Under the pieces are notes generated by a model. It searched no databases. It had not been told where the DNA came from and worked only from the letters and a program-made list of their open reading frames with translations. From Sulfidibacterium sp964549335 (lineage in GTDB: Bacteria; Bacteroidota; Bacteroidia; Bacteroidales; F082), in NCBI GenBank assembly GCA_964549335.1, contig CAZJUQ010000050.1, positions 114,713-178,712 of the forward strand: a DNA stretch of 64,000 nucleotides, in the 5' to 3' direction. This document shows, in pieces, positions 52,540 to 59,621 of the stretch (position 1 is the stretch's first letter; each line of letters starts with the position of its first letter). The position numbers and the translations under genes were made by a program.

Positions 52540-52710
52540 GCGGCCGGGATTTGCGGCAGGGATGGTAGCGGTAGCCCGCAGGCAGACGGCTGATGTGAAG
52601 TAGAGTGGCGGAGGCGACCGCAGGAAGCCCCCGTACACTTTTACGTAACACAGCCGTATGCCGAGGACTATTAGCGGACAGCCCGTCAGTCCGCCCGAAA
52701 TATTTTCTTT
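52540..52710. repeat. GC-rich multi-hairpin intergenic element
   Basis: A block of about 170 bases, clearly richer in G+C than its surroundings, between the groS terminator and the rpsP promoter. GGCAGACGGCTG (52581-52592) pairs with CAGCCGTATGCC (52651-52662) with one mismatch. Inside it sit GCGG/CCGC (52608-52611 with 52618-52621) and CGTA/TACG (52632-52635 with 52642-52645) hairpins. Outside are GCGG/CCGC (52568-52571 with 52576-52579) and GCGGAC/GTCCGC (52674-52679 with 52689-52694). The small minus-strand ORF across it (52520-52786) has no recognisable product. It could be a dispersed repeat, a structured RNA or a mobile-element remnant. Strand unassigned. Confidence 0.5.
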
Positions 52711-52741
52711 TTTCAGGGACAGTACATTTTGATGGCGGCAA

Positions 52742-52774
52742 TAAAAAAAGCGGCATTAACCGCCGCTTTTTTCC
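52742..52774. terminator. Intrinsic terminator of groES (bidirectional)
   Basis: AAAAAAGCGGC (52744-52754) pairs with GCCGCTTTTTT (52762-52772) around a seven-base loop; strong on both strands, 20 bases after the groES stop on the minus strand. Confidence 0.88.
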
Positions 52775-52792
52775 GTTTGGTAACAATGTTTA

Positions 52793-53080
52793 TTAAATTT
52801 CTTCCGTTTCCACAATTTTTGCAAGCAGGTCGGAATAGGGAACCATCAAATATTTTTTCGATTCGAATTCGAACTCGGTTCCGGAGAATTTTTTATAGAA
52901 AACGGTATCGCCCACTGCAATTCCCGGATTTTCGATATTTCCTATTGCCACCACTTTTGCATAAAGCGGTTTTTCTTTTGCTGTATCGGGAATGATAATT
53001 CCTGTGGGTGTTTTTTGTTCTTTATTCTCTTCGGTGATATCCAACAAAACGTTTTCGTTTAATGGTTGTAACTCTTTCAT
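52793..53080 (-). CDS. groS: Co-chaperonin GroES (orphan)
   Basis: 95 residues, the normal length, with the mobile loop (KEQKTPTGIIIP, hydrophobic tip III), LNENVLLDI start and KYLMVPYSDLLAKI end. GroES caps GroEL. Here no groL follows, although groS and groL usually form a single operon: the next gene downstream is rpsP behind a strong terminator, and upstream is a thioredoxin-glutaredoxin gene. GroEL must be elsewhere. A second GroES-like gene is at 44066. 33 bases downstream of the thiol gene; possibly cotranscribed. Confidence 0.92.
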   Translation of the reverse strand: MKELQPLNENVLLDITEENKEQKTPTGIIIPDTAKEKPLYAKVVAIGNIENPGIAVGDTVFYKKFSGTEFEFESKKYLMVPYSDLLAKIVETEEI

Positions 53081-53113
53081 TGTTTTATTGTTTTTAAGTT
53101 ATTAAATATTAAT

Positions 53114-53710
53114 TTATTGAATTCCAAGTAATGTATTAATTCTTTTTTTGTCGAAACCGATAATTATTTCGCCGTTGATATCGGTTTGCGGAACACCTTG
53201 TTGACCGCTGCGGCGTACCATGGCTTCGGCTGCTTTTTGGTCTTTTGAGACGTCGATGTCGGTAAATCTGATGCCGTTTTTGCGCAAATGGGTTTTAAGT
53301 GCATTGCACCAGGTGCAGGTAGGGGTTGAATAGACGGTAACGCGTTTTTGCGGTTTTTCGTCGGTGCCGGTTCCCGTTGAGGTATAGAGTGTGCTTTCGA
53401 ACAGCGATTTGTAAAAGTTTTCGTCGTTGCACCCCTTTACTATTTTTGTAAAGTTTTTTCCTTCGAAAATAAGAAGCGAGGGGGCGGAAGTTACGTTGTA
53501 TTTGGGGTGTATGTCGCGAACGGCAGTAACATCGGCGGCAACAACATTTACGTTTTTAACCCCGGCAACGGCTTTTTCAATGTTTTCGTAACTGCAATTA
53601 CTGGTGTCAGAACCTTTTTTGTAAAGCAAAACGTAATTTTTGCTTTTGTCGTTCAGGTTTTTCAACATCTCTTCGTGTGATGAAACTTCTTTCAATGCCA
53701 TAATCGTCAT
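53114..53710 (-). CDS. Thioredoxin-like (YtxJ-type) and glutaredoxin fusion protein
   Basis: 198 residues from the ATG at 53710, or 195 from the next ATG at 53701; the frame continues upstream to 53752 without clear support. Domain 1 (about 4-110) is a thioredoxin fold with a single cysteine in SDTSNCSYENIEK, like the monothiol YtxJ/DUF2847 proteins linked to bacillithiol. Domain 2 (about 120-198) is a glutaredoxin with CTWC and the QGVPQT cis-proline. Likely a disulfide or mixed-disulfide reductase. The link to bacillithiol is inferred. Upstream of groES, perhaps in one transcript. Confidence 0.8.
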   Translation of the reverse strand: MTIMALKEVSSHEEMLKNLNDKSKNYVLLYKKGSDTSNCSYENIEKAVAGVKNVNVVAADVTAVRDIHPKYNVTSAPSLLIFEGKNFTKIVKGCNDENFYKSLFESTLYTSTGTGTDEKPQKRVTVYSTPTCTWCNALKTHLRKNGIRFTDIDVSKDQKAAEAMVRRSGQQGVPQTDINGEIIIGFDKKRINTLLGIQ

Positions 53711-53762
53711 ACTCAAATTCCGTTTGTTAATTTTTCGGGTTGCTGTTATCAATTAATATGCC

Positions 53763-53797
53763 ACTGATGTCAGTTGTGACTATTTTTCAGTTATGAC
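53763..53797. promoter_or_regulatory. Direct and inverted repeats upstream of the thiol fusion gene
   Basis: TCAGTTGTGAC (53770-53780) and TCAGTTATGAC (53787-53797) are direct repeats with one mismatch at a 17-base period, and ACTGA-TG-TCAGT (53763-53774) overlaps as an inverted repeat. They sit in the upstream region of a gene for a redox protein, so a regulator site is plausible. Confidence 0.35.
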
Positions 53798-53894
53798 AAA
53801 ATTGCATTGTACGGAAAAACCGGTACCGGAATTTTAAATTTGTGCAAGTAGAGAGAAAGTAAAATTTACCGGTACCGGTGGTGCAAAGGTAGAT

Positions 53895-53933
53895 AAAAAA
53901 GAGGCTGCTCCATACTTTAGGAACAGCCTCTTT
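53895..53933 (-). terminator. Intrinsic terminator of the lipoprotein gene
   Basis: On the minus strand AAAGAGGCTGTTCC pairs with GGAGCAGCCTCTTT (one mismatch), followed by a T run (plus-strand A at 53895-53900). Third member of the AAAGAGGCTGT terminator family here. Confidence 0.8.
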
Positions 53934-53954
53934 CAATAAAAAAACGGTTTATTA

Positions 53955-54881
53955 TTACCGTTGAACTTTTACGTCGAAAGTTACAAATGTGTCGTTATAG
54001 GGATTGTGGTTGATTTGGGTTCCGGTAATTTTCAAGATTCCTTTTTTACCGTTTTCCGTTTCAAAAGCTATATAATCTCCGGTATTAATGTCTTTTACCC
54101 GTTTGTTGGTTCCTATTTCGCCTACAATTTCTTCCAATTGGGAGTTGGTGAGGTTGTCCCAATTGTCAAGGGTTACCTTTTTGAAGTAAGTTCTGTTTTT
54201 GTTTGTTGTATCGTACTCGTAAGGGGGGTCAAATCCGCCGAATTCGTGCCACATGATGTATAGCGAATCGTAATCGGGTGATTTGAATGATAGTTCGGCA
54301 TTGGTTTTAAAAAGCGAATGGTGTGTAAACACGATGTCGATATTTTGTGCGATAGAGTCGTTTTCCGCATCTTTAAGAGTGTAAAGTTGATTAAGTGATG
54401 TTGAGTAGAATGTTAAGTTTTTTTCGTAAGTGTCGGGGCCGTCGGCTTGTGCTTGCATGGTAACTCCGGTATATGTTTTCAGTGCCGATACCACCTTGAT
54501 GTACGATGTTACGATTGTGCTTTGGTCTTTAGAATTTCCGAAAAAGTCGAATTGAAATATCGTTCCTTCCGGAATTTGATCGGTAATGCCGATGTTCAGA
54601 TTATACGCAAACGATTTTGTTCCTGCCGGCAAAGTGGTGTCCAAAACAATATTGGAATTTGTACCCGATTTGTATGAAATTTTAGCCGACAAGATATCGT
54701 CGGGACAATTCCATGTTACTTGGTATTTTACCGTATCGCCCACATTGACATAAATGGTGTCGTTTGAGGGGTTTACCGTAATGTTGGGTGCTTGGGTTGG
54801 AACTTCGTCTTCGCCGCACGACGATAACATTAATAATCCCACACTTGCAAATACCGCTAATAATAAACTCAGTTTTCTCAT
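53955..54881 (-). CDS. Lipoprotein of unknown function
   Basis: 308 residues. Signal peptide with lipobox (LLMLSSC, Cys near 21). The mature part starts with a short linker, then looks like two beta-sandwich or Ig-like parts (TIYVNVGDTVKYQVTWNCPDD is typical of an Ig-like strand set). Further down, LYIMWHEFGGFDPPYEYDTT and YIAFETENGKKGILKITG are visible. No catalytic motif recognised. It probably sits on the periplasmic or outer surface. Monocistronic: its own terminator downstream, and the M16 peptidase gene upstream ends at a strong terminator. Confidence 0.7.
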   Translation of the reverse strand: MRKLSLLLAVFASVGLLMLSSCGEDEVPTQAPNITVNPSNDTIYVNVGDTVKYQVTWNCPDDILSAKISYKSGTNSNIVLDTTLPAGTKSFAYNLNIGITDQIPEGTIFQFDFFGNSKDQSTIVTSYIKVVSALKTYTGVTMQAQADGPDTYEKNLTFYSTSLNQLYTLKDAENDSIAQNIDIVFTHHSLFKTNAELSFKSPDYDSLYIMWHEFGGFDPPYEYDTTNKNRTYFKKVTLDNWDNLTNSQLEEIVGEIGTNKRVKDINTGDYIAFETENGKKGILKITGTQINHNPYNDTFVTFDVKVQR

Positions 54882-54995
54882 AAGAATAATTTTTTTTGTT
54901 AATACTATGTAATAATCATGTTTTTTTTAAAAACGGTTGAAGTGAAAAAATAGTGCCAAACAATTTATTATTATCGTTTTTTAACATTGTAAAAC

Positions 54996-55034
54996 ACAAA
55001 AAAGCCCTGCAAGATAACCTGTTGCAGGGCTTGA
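54996..55034 (-). terminator. Intrinsic terminator of the M16 peptidase gene
   Basis: AAGCCCTGCAA (55002-55012) pairs perfectly with TTGCAGGGCTT (55022-55032), an 11-base stem, with a T run on the minus strand. Confidence 0.9.
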
Positions 55035-55051
55035 TAAAAAATTTTCCGCCA

Positions 55052-57859
55052 TTATTTTTTATCTGTTTCGGGTTTTAATATTCCCAAAACAAAATGATTT
55101 TCCGTAAGGTATTTTTCGGAGAACTTTTTCACTTTAGCTGGCGAGATGTTATTGACTTCTTTAATGTATTCCTCTTTGGATAAAATATCGTCGCCTTGAA
55201 AAGTTTTATTAATCATTTGGTTGAGCCAAAACGAATTTTCACGTTCCCGGGTTTCGCGTTCTCTGATAAATGTCTCTTTTGCTTTTTTCATGTCTTCGGC
55301 TTCGGGACCGCCGGTTTGCAATTTTTTTATTTCGTCGAAAACGCTGTTTACAAGTTTGTCAACGTTTGCCGGAGCGCATCCGAAACCTATCATAAACGAA
55401 TACTTTTGAACGGGTAATTTTTTAGTATTCGGACGTACAAATACACCGTAAGTGCCGCTCTCTTCTTCTCTTAATTTTTCGCGCAATTTAATGCTGATAA
55501 CTTTTGACAGTGTTCGTACGGTAAGGTTGTTTTTCAAATTGTATTTGTAATTGTCTTTCATAACAATGGTAACCATACTCTGTGGCTCTTTTCCTTTGAA
55601 TACTGTAAATTTGGTTATGCCGTCAGGAAATCCGGGTTCCACGTTTTTCCAGTGCAGAACTTTTTCCCCTGCCGGTATCGACCCCAAATATTTTTCTACG
55701 AGAGGTTTAAGTTTTTCTTTGTCCACATTGCCCACAAAGAATACTTTAAATCCTTTGGCATTGCTGAAAAGCCTGTTGTATATATCGTAAATTTTTTCCA
55801 TGCTGATGTTACGGTACTGTTCGGCTGTGGGGAAGGGTATGGTCCGGGGCGAATTTAGGGTAACCACTTTCGACAACGAGTCGTAATAGACTATTTTGGG
55901 ATTATTCATCAGGAACTTGGCCTGATCGGCATTTTTGTCTATTATGCTTTTAAAGGTTTCTTTGTCTTTTCTCGGGTTTGTAAAATAGAGGTATTGCATT
56001 TGCAAAAGAGTTTCCAAATCTTTGGGACTTGTTTTACCCGAAAAGCCGTGACGCAAATCGTAAAGGTAAGGGTGTAACGAAACAATAGTTCCTGCCAGTT
56101 TTTTATTGAGCATAATGCTGCTGAAATTTCCGAGTCCACCCTTCGACACTACTTCCGGAAGAACTCTGCACTCCAAAAGTTCGTCGTCGGGCACCAGCGA
56201 TGTTCCTCCTTCCGAATAGATGTCGTATAATATTTCATCGTTTTTGAAGTCTGTGGATTTAATATAAACTTCCATTCCGTTACTCAGTGTCCACTTTTCG
56301 AAAACCGTGTCTTTTGTGGAGATATCGACTATTTTTCCCGGTGTTATTTTGCCGGGTATCAGCGGCTCGTCGGAAACCTCGTCGTTATATGCTTCCAATT
56401 TTTGTTCCTGGGTGCCGTTAAAGATTTTCAGCACTTCTTCTTTTGTAGGAATTTTCAACCCCTCTTTTTTGGGAGCGGTTATCAAAATCACCTGGTTGTT
56501 GTCTGTTATAAACTCTTTTGGCAGTTTGTTTAAATCTTCCAGCTTTATTGTAGGCAACAATTCTCTAACCATTTTGTATTCGGCTTCGATGCCCGGATAT
56601 GGTTCGTTGTCCAAAAAGTTTTGCAGATACTCTTGAACCAAGATGTTGGATTTTTGTTTATCGCGTTCGGTAAACATTTTTTCATATTGACGCAGAATAT
56701 CTTTTTTTTCGCGTTCGAATTCCGTTTGGGTAAAGCCGAATTTTTCCACTCTGGCATTTTCGTCGAGCAAGACCTTGAGAGCCGAATCTATTTTGTTTTC
56801 TTTGGCAATGGCGAAAGCCATATAGGTGTCAATATTTCTTGCCAAAAAGTTTCCGTAATTGGTTGACGAATACATGAAAGGTGACGAAGGTTTTTGGGTT
56901 ATTTCGTAAAGTCTTGCGCTTAGTATTTCGGTAAACATTTTACGCATAAGGTGTTTTCTGAAATCGCCTACGGTTTTGGTTGTGTCTTTTTTGTGTTTAT
57001 ACATAACCAAGACCATACTGTAAGTTGCCTCGTCGTCGGTTTCTATTGCTATAAGCGGTTTTTGGTTGTCGGGTACCGAATAAAATTTTCTCTTTTTTTC
57101 GTTAATGGGATTAGGAATTGAGCCGAAGTGCTCTTTTATCTTTTTTTCAATTTCATCGGGATTGATGTCTCCCACAACAATTACCGCCATTAAATCGGGG
57201 CGGTACCAATCTTTGTAAAATCTTCTCAGAGTGCTGTAGTGTGCCGTGTCAATAATCTCCATTTTGCCTATTGGCAGCCGTTCAGCATATCTCGAACCTT
57301 TTAAAATTACGGGGATATATTTTTTGCGCATACGTTGGTCGGCACCGAGGCCGAGACGCCACTCCTCTTTTACCACACCACGTTCCTTGTCTATTTCCAC
57401 ACTGTCGAGAGTTACGTTATGAGCCCAATCTTCAAGGACAAGTAAACCGCTGTCAACAATACCGGGGCTGTCGGTAGGAAGCTGTAATTTGTAAACGGTT
57501 TCGTCGAAACTTGTATAAGCGTTTAAATGTGCTCCGAATTTCACACCTGTCTTTTCCAAGAAATCGACTATTTCCGATTTTTTAAAATGTTTCGTTCCGT
57601 TAAAACACATATGTTCGATGAGGTGGGCTAAACCTTGTTGGTCGTCATCCTCGCAAATGGAGCCGGCGTTAATGGCAAGGCGCAACTCAACCCTCTTTTC
57701 GGGTTCACGGTTTTTCCTGATGTAATATACCAGGCCGTTGTCGAGTTTGCCGTATTTAACCGCGGGATCGGGTTTTAAAGGTTGTTGCAAATCCTGTGAT
57801 TGTCCGGCAAATAAAAATATCCAAACAAATAGGTTTAAAAAGAATAATTTTTTGAACAT
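55052..57859 (-). CDS. M16-family metallopeptidase (insulinase/pitrilysin), exported
   Basis: 935 residues with a signal peptide (FLFAGQSQ). Full-length protein with two M16 halves in one chain. The N-terminal half has the inverted zinc motif HLIEH (residues 79-83) and the third ligand Glu159 in KERGVV, 76 residues later as in pitrilysin. The C-terminal half lacks the HxxEH. Family members degrade small peptides enclosed in a clamshell. Export points to a periplasmic or surface role in digesting peptides. No partner genes. Confidence 0.92.
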   Translation of the reverse strand: MFKKLFFLNLFVWIFLFAGQSQDLQQPLKPDPAVKYGKLDNGLVYYIRKNREPEKRVELRLAINAGSICEDDDQQGLAHLIEHMCFNGTKHFKKSEIVDFLEKTGVKFGAHLNAYTSFDETVYKLQLPTDSPGIVDSGLLVLEDWAHNVTLDSVEIDKERGVVKEEWRLGLGADQRMRKKYIPVILKGSRYAERLPIGKMEIIDTAHYSTLRRFYKDWYRPDLMAVIVVGDINPDEIEKKIKEHFGSIPNPINEKKRKFYSVPDNQKPLIAIETDDEATYSMVLVMYKHKKDTTKTVGDFRKHLMRKMFTEILSARLYEITQKPSSPFMYSSTNYGNFLARNIDTYMAFAIAKENKIDSALKVLLDENARVEKFGFTQTEFEREKKDILRQYEKMFTERDKQKSNILVQEYLQNFLDNEPYPGIEAEYKMVRELLPTIKLEDLNKLPKEFITDNNQVILITAPKKEGLKIPTKEEVLKIFNGTQEQKLEAYNDEVSDEPLIPGKITPGKIVDISTKDTVFEKWTLSNGMEVYIKSTDFKNDEILYDIYSEGGTSLVPDDELLECRVLPEVVSKGGLGNFSSIMLNKKLAGTIVSLHPYLYDLRHGFSGKTSPKDLETLLQMQYLYFTNPRKDKETFKSIIDKNADQAKFLMNNPKIVYYDSLSKVVTLNSPRTIPFPTAEQYRNISMEKIYDIYNRLFSNAKGFKVFFVGNVDKEKLKPLVEKYLGSIPAGEKVLHWKNVEPGFPDGITKFTVFKGKEPQSMVTIVMKDNYKYNLKNNLTVRTLSKVISIKLREKLREEESGTYGVFVRPNTKKLPVQKYSFMIGFGCAPANVDKLVNSVFDEIKKLQTGGPEAEDMKKAKETFIRERETRERENSFWLNQMINKTFQGDDILSKEEYIKEVNNISPAKVKKFSEKYLTENHFVLGILKPETDKK

Positions 57860-57998
57860 GATTTTTGTTTTTAATAATGAATATAATTGCTGGTAAAACG
57901 TTAACAGATAGCATTTATTGTTGATGAAAAAGGTATTTGTTCAATTTCAGGGTTGGCATAATTTATGATAAACCACCAAATTAATATTAAATTTTAAA

Positions 57999-58004
57999 AA
58001 GGAG
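57999..58004 (+). promoter_or_regulatory. Strong Shine-Dalgarno site ahead of the atypical thioredoxin
   Basis: AAGGAG five bases before the ATG at 58010. Most genes in the window lack such a site, as is usual for Bacteroidota, so this one is noteworthy and fixes the start. Confidence 0.6.
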
Positions 58005-58009
58005 AAATT

Positions 58010-58357
58010 ATGGTACTACCTACAAATTTGAAACATGTAGTAAGCGAAGCCGAGCTTAATAAAATTTTGGAAGAAAACGAGAATGTAATGGTTTGTTGCG
58101 GACGGATGGGACCTATGTGTGTTCCCGTTTACGACATAATGGAAGAGTTACAGGATGAATATCCGCATGTTGAATTTCGCGATATGTTGTTCGATAATCC
58201 CGAAGCTGCGGTAATAAGAAACCTTCCCGAGTGCCGCGGATTTATGGGCTTGCCTTTTACAATTTATTATAAAAACGGCAAAGTTGTTGCCGCCACAAGC
58301 AGTATTCAAACACGCGAACAGATTGTTGAAATATTGGAGAGGGAATTTAAAAAATAG
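58010..58357 (+). CDS. Atypical thioredoxin-fold protein (CC-x6-C in place of CxxC)
   Basis: 115 residues in a thioredoxin fold. Features: LPTNLKHVVSEAELNKIL start, NVMVCC strand, DIMEELQDEYPHVEFRDML and cis-proline region GLPFTIYYKNGK (Pro82) all aligned with thioredoxin. The CGPC box is absent: Cys29 and Cys30 precede GRMGPMC (Cys37), and Cys75 is extra. Redox chemistry therefore needs another cysteine pair, perhaps Cys30-Cys37 or a monothiol mechanism. It stands 10 bases before trxB, so the reductase is its likely partner. Function in a dedicated redox pathway is inferred. Confidence 0.75.
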   Translation: MVLPTNLKHVVSEAELNKILEENENVMVCCGRMGPMCVPVYDIMEELQDEYPHVEFRDMLFDNPEAAVIRNLPECRGFMGLPFTIYYKNGKVVAATSSIQTREQIVEILEREFKK

Positions 58358-58367
58358 AGCCGTATTT

Positions 58368-59297
58368 ATGAATGCGAAACATTTCGACGTAATAATACTC
58401 GGAGGAGGACCTGCGGGATTGACAGCCGGAATTTATCTCGGCAGGTCGAAAGCCAAAACCTTGATATTGGATGCCGGAACCATAGGCGGACAGATGGTGC
58501 TGACATACGAAATCGCCAACTATCCTGGTGTTGAAAAAACCACGGGATACGGACTTTCGTCAATAATGAAAAAGCAGGCCAAAAATTTCGGCTGCGTAAT
58601 AAAATCGAACGTAAAATTGACTTCGCTTCGCCTCAATGAGAAGGTAAAAAGCGTAACTGTAAACGGAACAGAGACATATACTGCCGATGCGATGATAGTT
58701 GCTACCGGAGGACGCTCCCGGCAGTTGAATGTGCCGGGCGAAAAAGAGTTCAAGGGCAGAGGCATTTCGTATTGCGCCACATGCGACGGCGACTTCTTTC
58801 AGGATAAATATGTGGTAGCCGTAGGAGGTGGTAACTCGGCACTCGAAGAGGCCGTGTCACTTACCAAATACGCTTCCAAGGTGACTGTTTTGCATGAATT
58901 TGACCATTTTCAGGCTTTTGAACATGCTGTTGAAGAGGCTGCCAACAATCCCAAAATAGATTTTATTATGGAATCGCATATTACCGGATTTTATGGCGAC
59001 GAAAGCCTTCGTAAATTAAGATATAAAAACCTGCGTACCGGTGAAGAGAAAGAACTCGATGTTGACGGAGTGTTTATCTTTATAGGATACGAAGCCAATA
59101 CCGACATGGTAAAAAACACCGGAATAATTTTGAACAAGTGGAACGAAATAGTTACCGATGATAAGATGCAAACTAATTTGGAAGGTGTGTTTGCAGCCGG
59201 TGATTGCAGGGCAAAGCAGTTCAGACAAATAACAACAGCCGTTGGCGACGCAACAGTGGCAGCTTTAAATGCCCTTAATTATATCCATAATAAATAG
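58368..59297 (+). CDS. Thioredoxin-reductase-like flavoprotein with altered NAD(P)H site
   Basis: 309 residues from the ATG at 58368, normal for TrxR (about 310-320). FAD motif GGGPAG (residues 12-17), active-site dithiol CATC (Cys136, Cys139) and nucleotide-binding GGGNSA (about 153-158) are intact. The loop after it, HRRxxxR in NADPH-dependent TrxR (Arg176, Arg177 and Arg181 in E. coli), is here HEFDHFQ (176-182), with all three arginines missing. The 2'-phosphate of NADPH cannot be held in the usual way. The donor may be NADH, ferredoxin or another. Operonic with the atypical thioredoxin upstream, so the pair is probably co-adapted. Confidence 0.85.
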   Translation: MNAKHFDVIILGGGPAGLTAGIYLGRSKAKTLILDAGTIGGQMVLTYEIANYPGVEKTTGYGLSSIMKKQAKNFGCVIKSNVKLTSLRLNEKVKSVTVNGTETYTADAMIVATGGRSRQLNVPGEKEFKGRGISYCATCDGDFFQDKYVVAVGGGNSALEEAVSLTKYASKVTVLHEFDHFQAFEHAVEEAANNPKIDFIMESHITGFYGDESLRKLRYKNLRTGEEKELDVDGVFIFIGYEANTDMVKNTGIILNKWNEIVTDDKMQTNLEGVFAAGDCRAKQFRQITTAVGDATVAALNALNYIHNK

Positions 59298-59318
59298 CAA
59301 AAAAATTAACTTTTCGCA

Positions 59319-59348
59319 TTTGCTTTTTTGACAGAAACAATATTTTTG
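59319..59348 (+). promoter_or_regulatory. Promoter of the FMN riboswitch / TonB receptor unit
   Basis: TTTG (59319-59322), an 18-base spacer and TATTTTTG (59341-59348), exact to consensus; the transcript would start just before the riboswitch. Confidence 0.55.
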
Positions 59349-59356
59349 CGGCGACA

Positions 59357-59490
59357 ATTCTTCGGGGCAGGGTGAAATTCCCGACCGGCGGTGATTGACT
59401 CTTGGTCATAAGCCCGCGACTCATGCCACAAGCATGACTGATTCCGTGAAACCCGGAAGCCGACGGTATAGTCCGGATGGTAGAAGAAAG
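59357..59490 (+). ncRNA. FMN riboswitch (RFN element)
   Basis: All conserved parts of the RFN aptamer are present: GGGGCAGGGTGAAATTCCCG near the start, GACCGGCGGTGA, AGCCCGCGA, GTGAAACCCGGAAGCCGACG and GTATAGTCCGGATGGTAGAAG. P1 is TTCTTC (59359-59364) with GAAGAA (59483-59488). The variable helix around CATGCCACAAGCATG is also visible. FMN binding normally turns expression off; the downstream terminator (59569-59599) fits transcription attenuation. It controls the TonB receptor that follows, not a rib gene. Confidence 0.95.
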
Positions 59491-59568
59491 GTCGTATTTT
59501 GTTATTATGCTTTGTAAACACTTTGTGTTGCACTGCATATGTTGCATGCGATTTTTTTTGCCTCATAT

Positions 59569-59599
59569 AAAAGCCCTGATAAATTGTCAGGGCTTTTTT
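59569..59599 (+). terminator. Leader terminator (riboswitch expression platform)
   Basis: AAAAGCCCTGA (59569-59579) pairs with TCAGGGCTTTT (59587-59597), with T residues through 59599, and lies 23 bases before the ATG at 59622. Terminator in the 5' leader, so ligand binding would block transcription of the receptor. I did not find the alternative antiterminator by eye. Confidence 0.85.
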
Positions 59600-59621
59600 G
59601 TTTAATGAAAAATTAATAAAA

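Larger units (their letters stand above)
52382..52792. other. Intergenic region upstream of rpsP and downstream of groES
   Basis: 411 bases. It holds the groES terminator (52742-52774), the GC-rich structured element and an AT-rich stretch with the probable rpsP promoter. A near -7 match on the plus strand (TATATTTTG near 52487) leaves open a plus-strand transcript through the structured element. No gene is called. Confidence 0.5.

Noticed and set aside
52520..52786. Minus-strand 88-residue ORF through the GC-rich element
   Set aside because: No recognisable domain, it includes the groES terminator and hairpins, and its composition follows the structured element; treated as non-coding.
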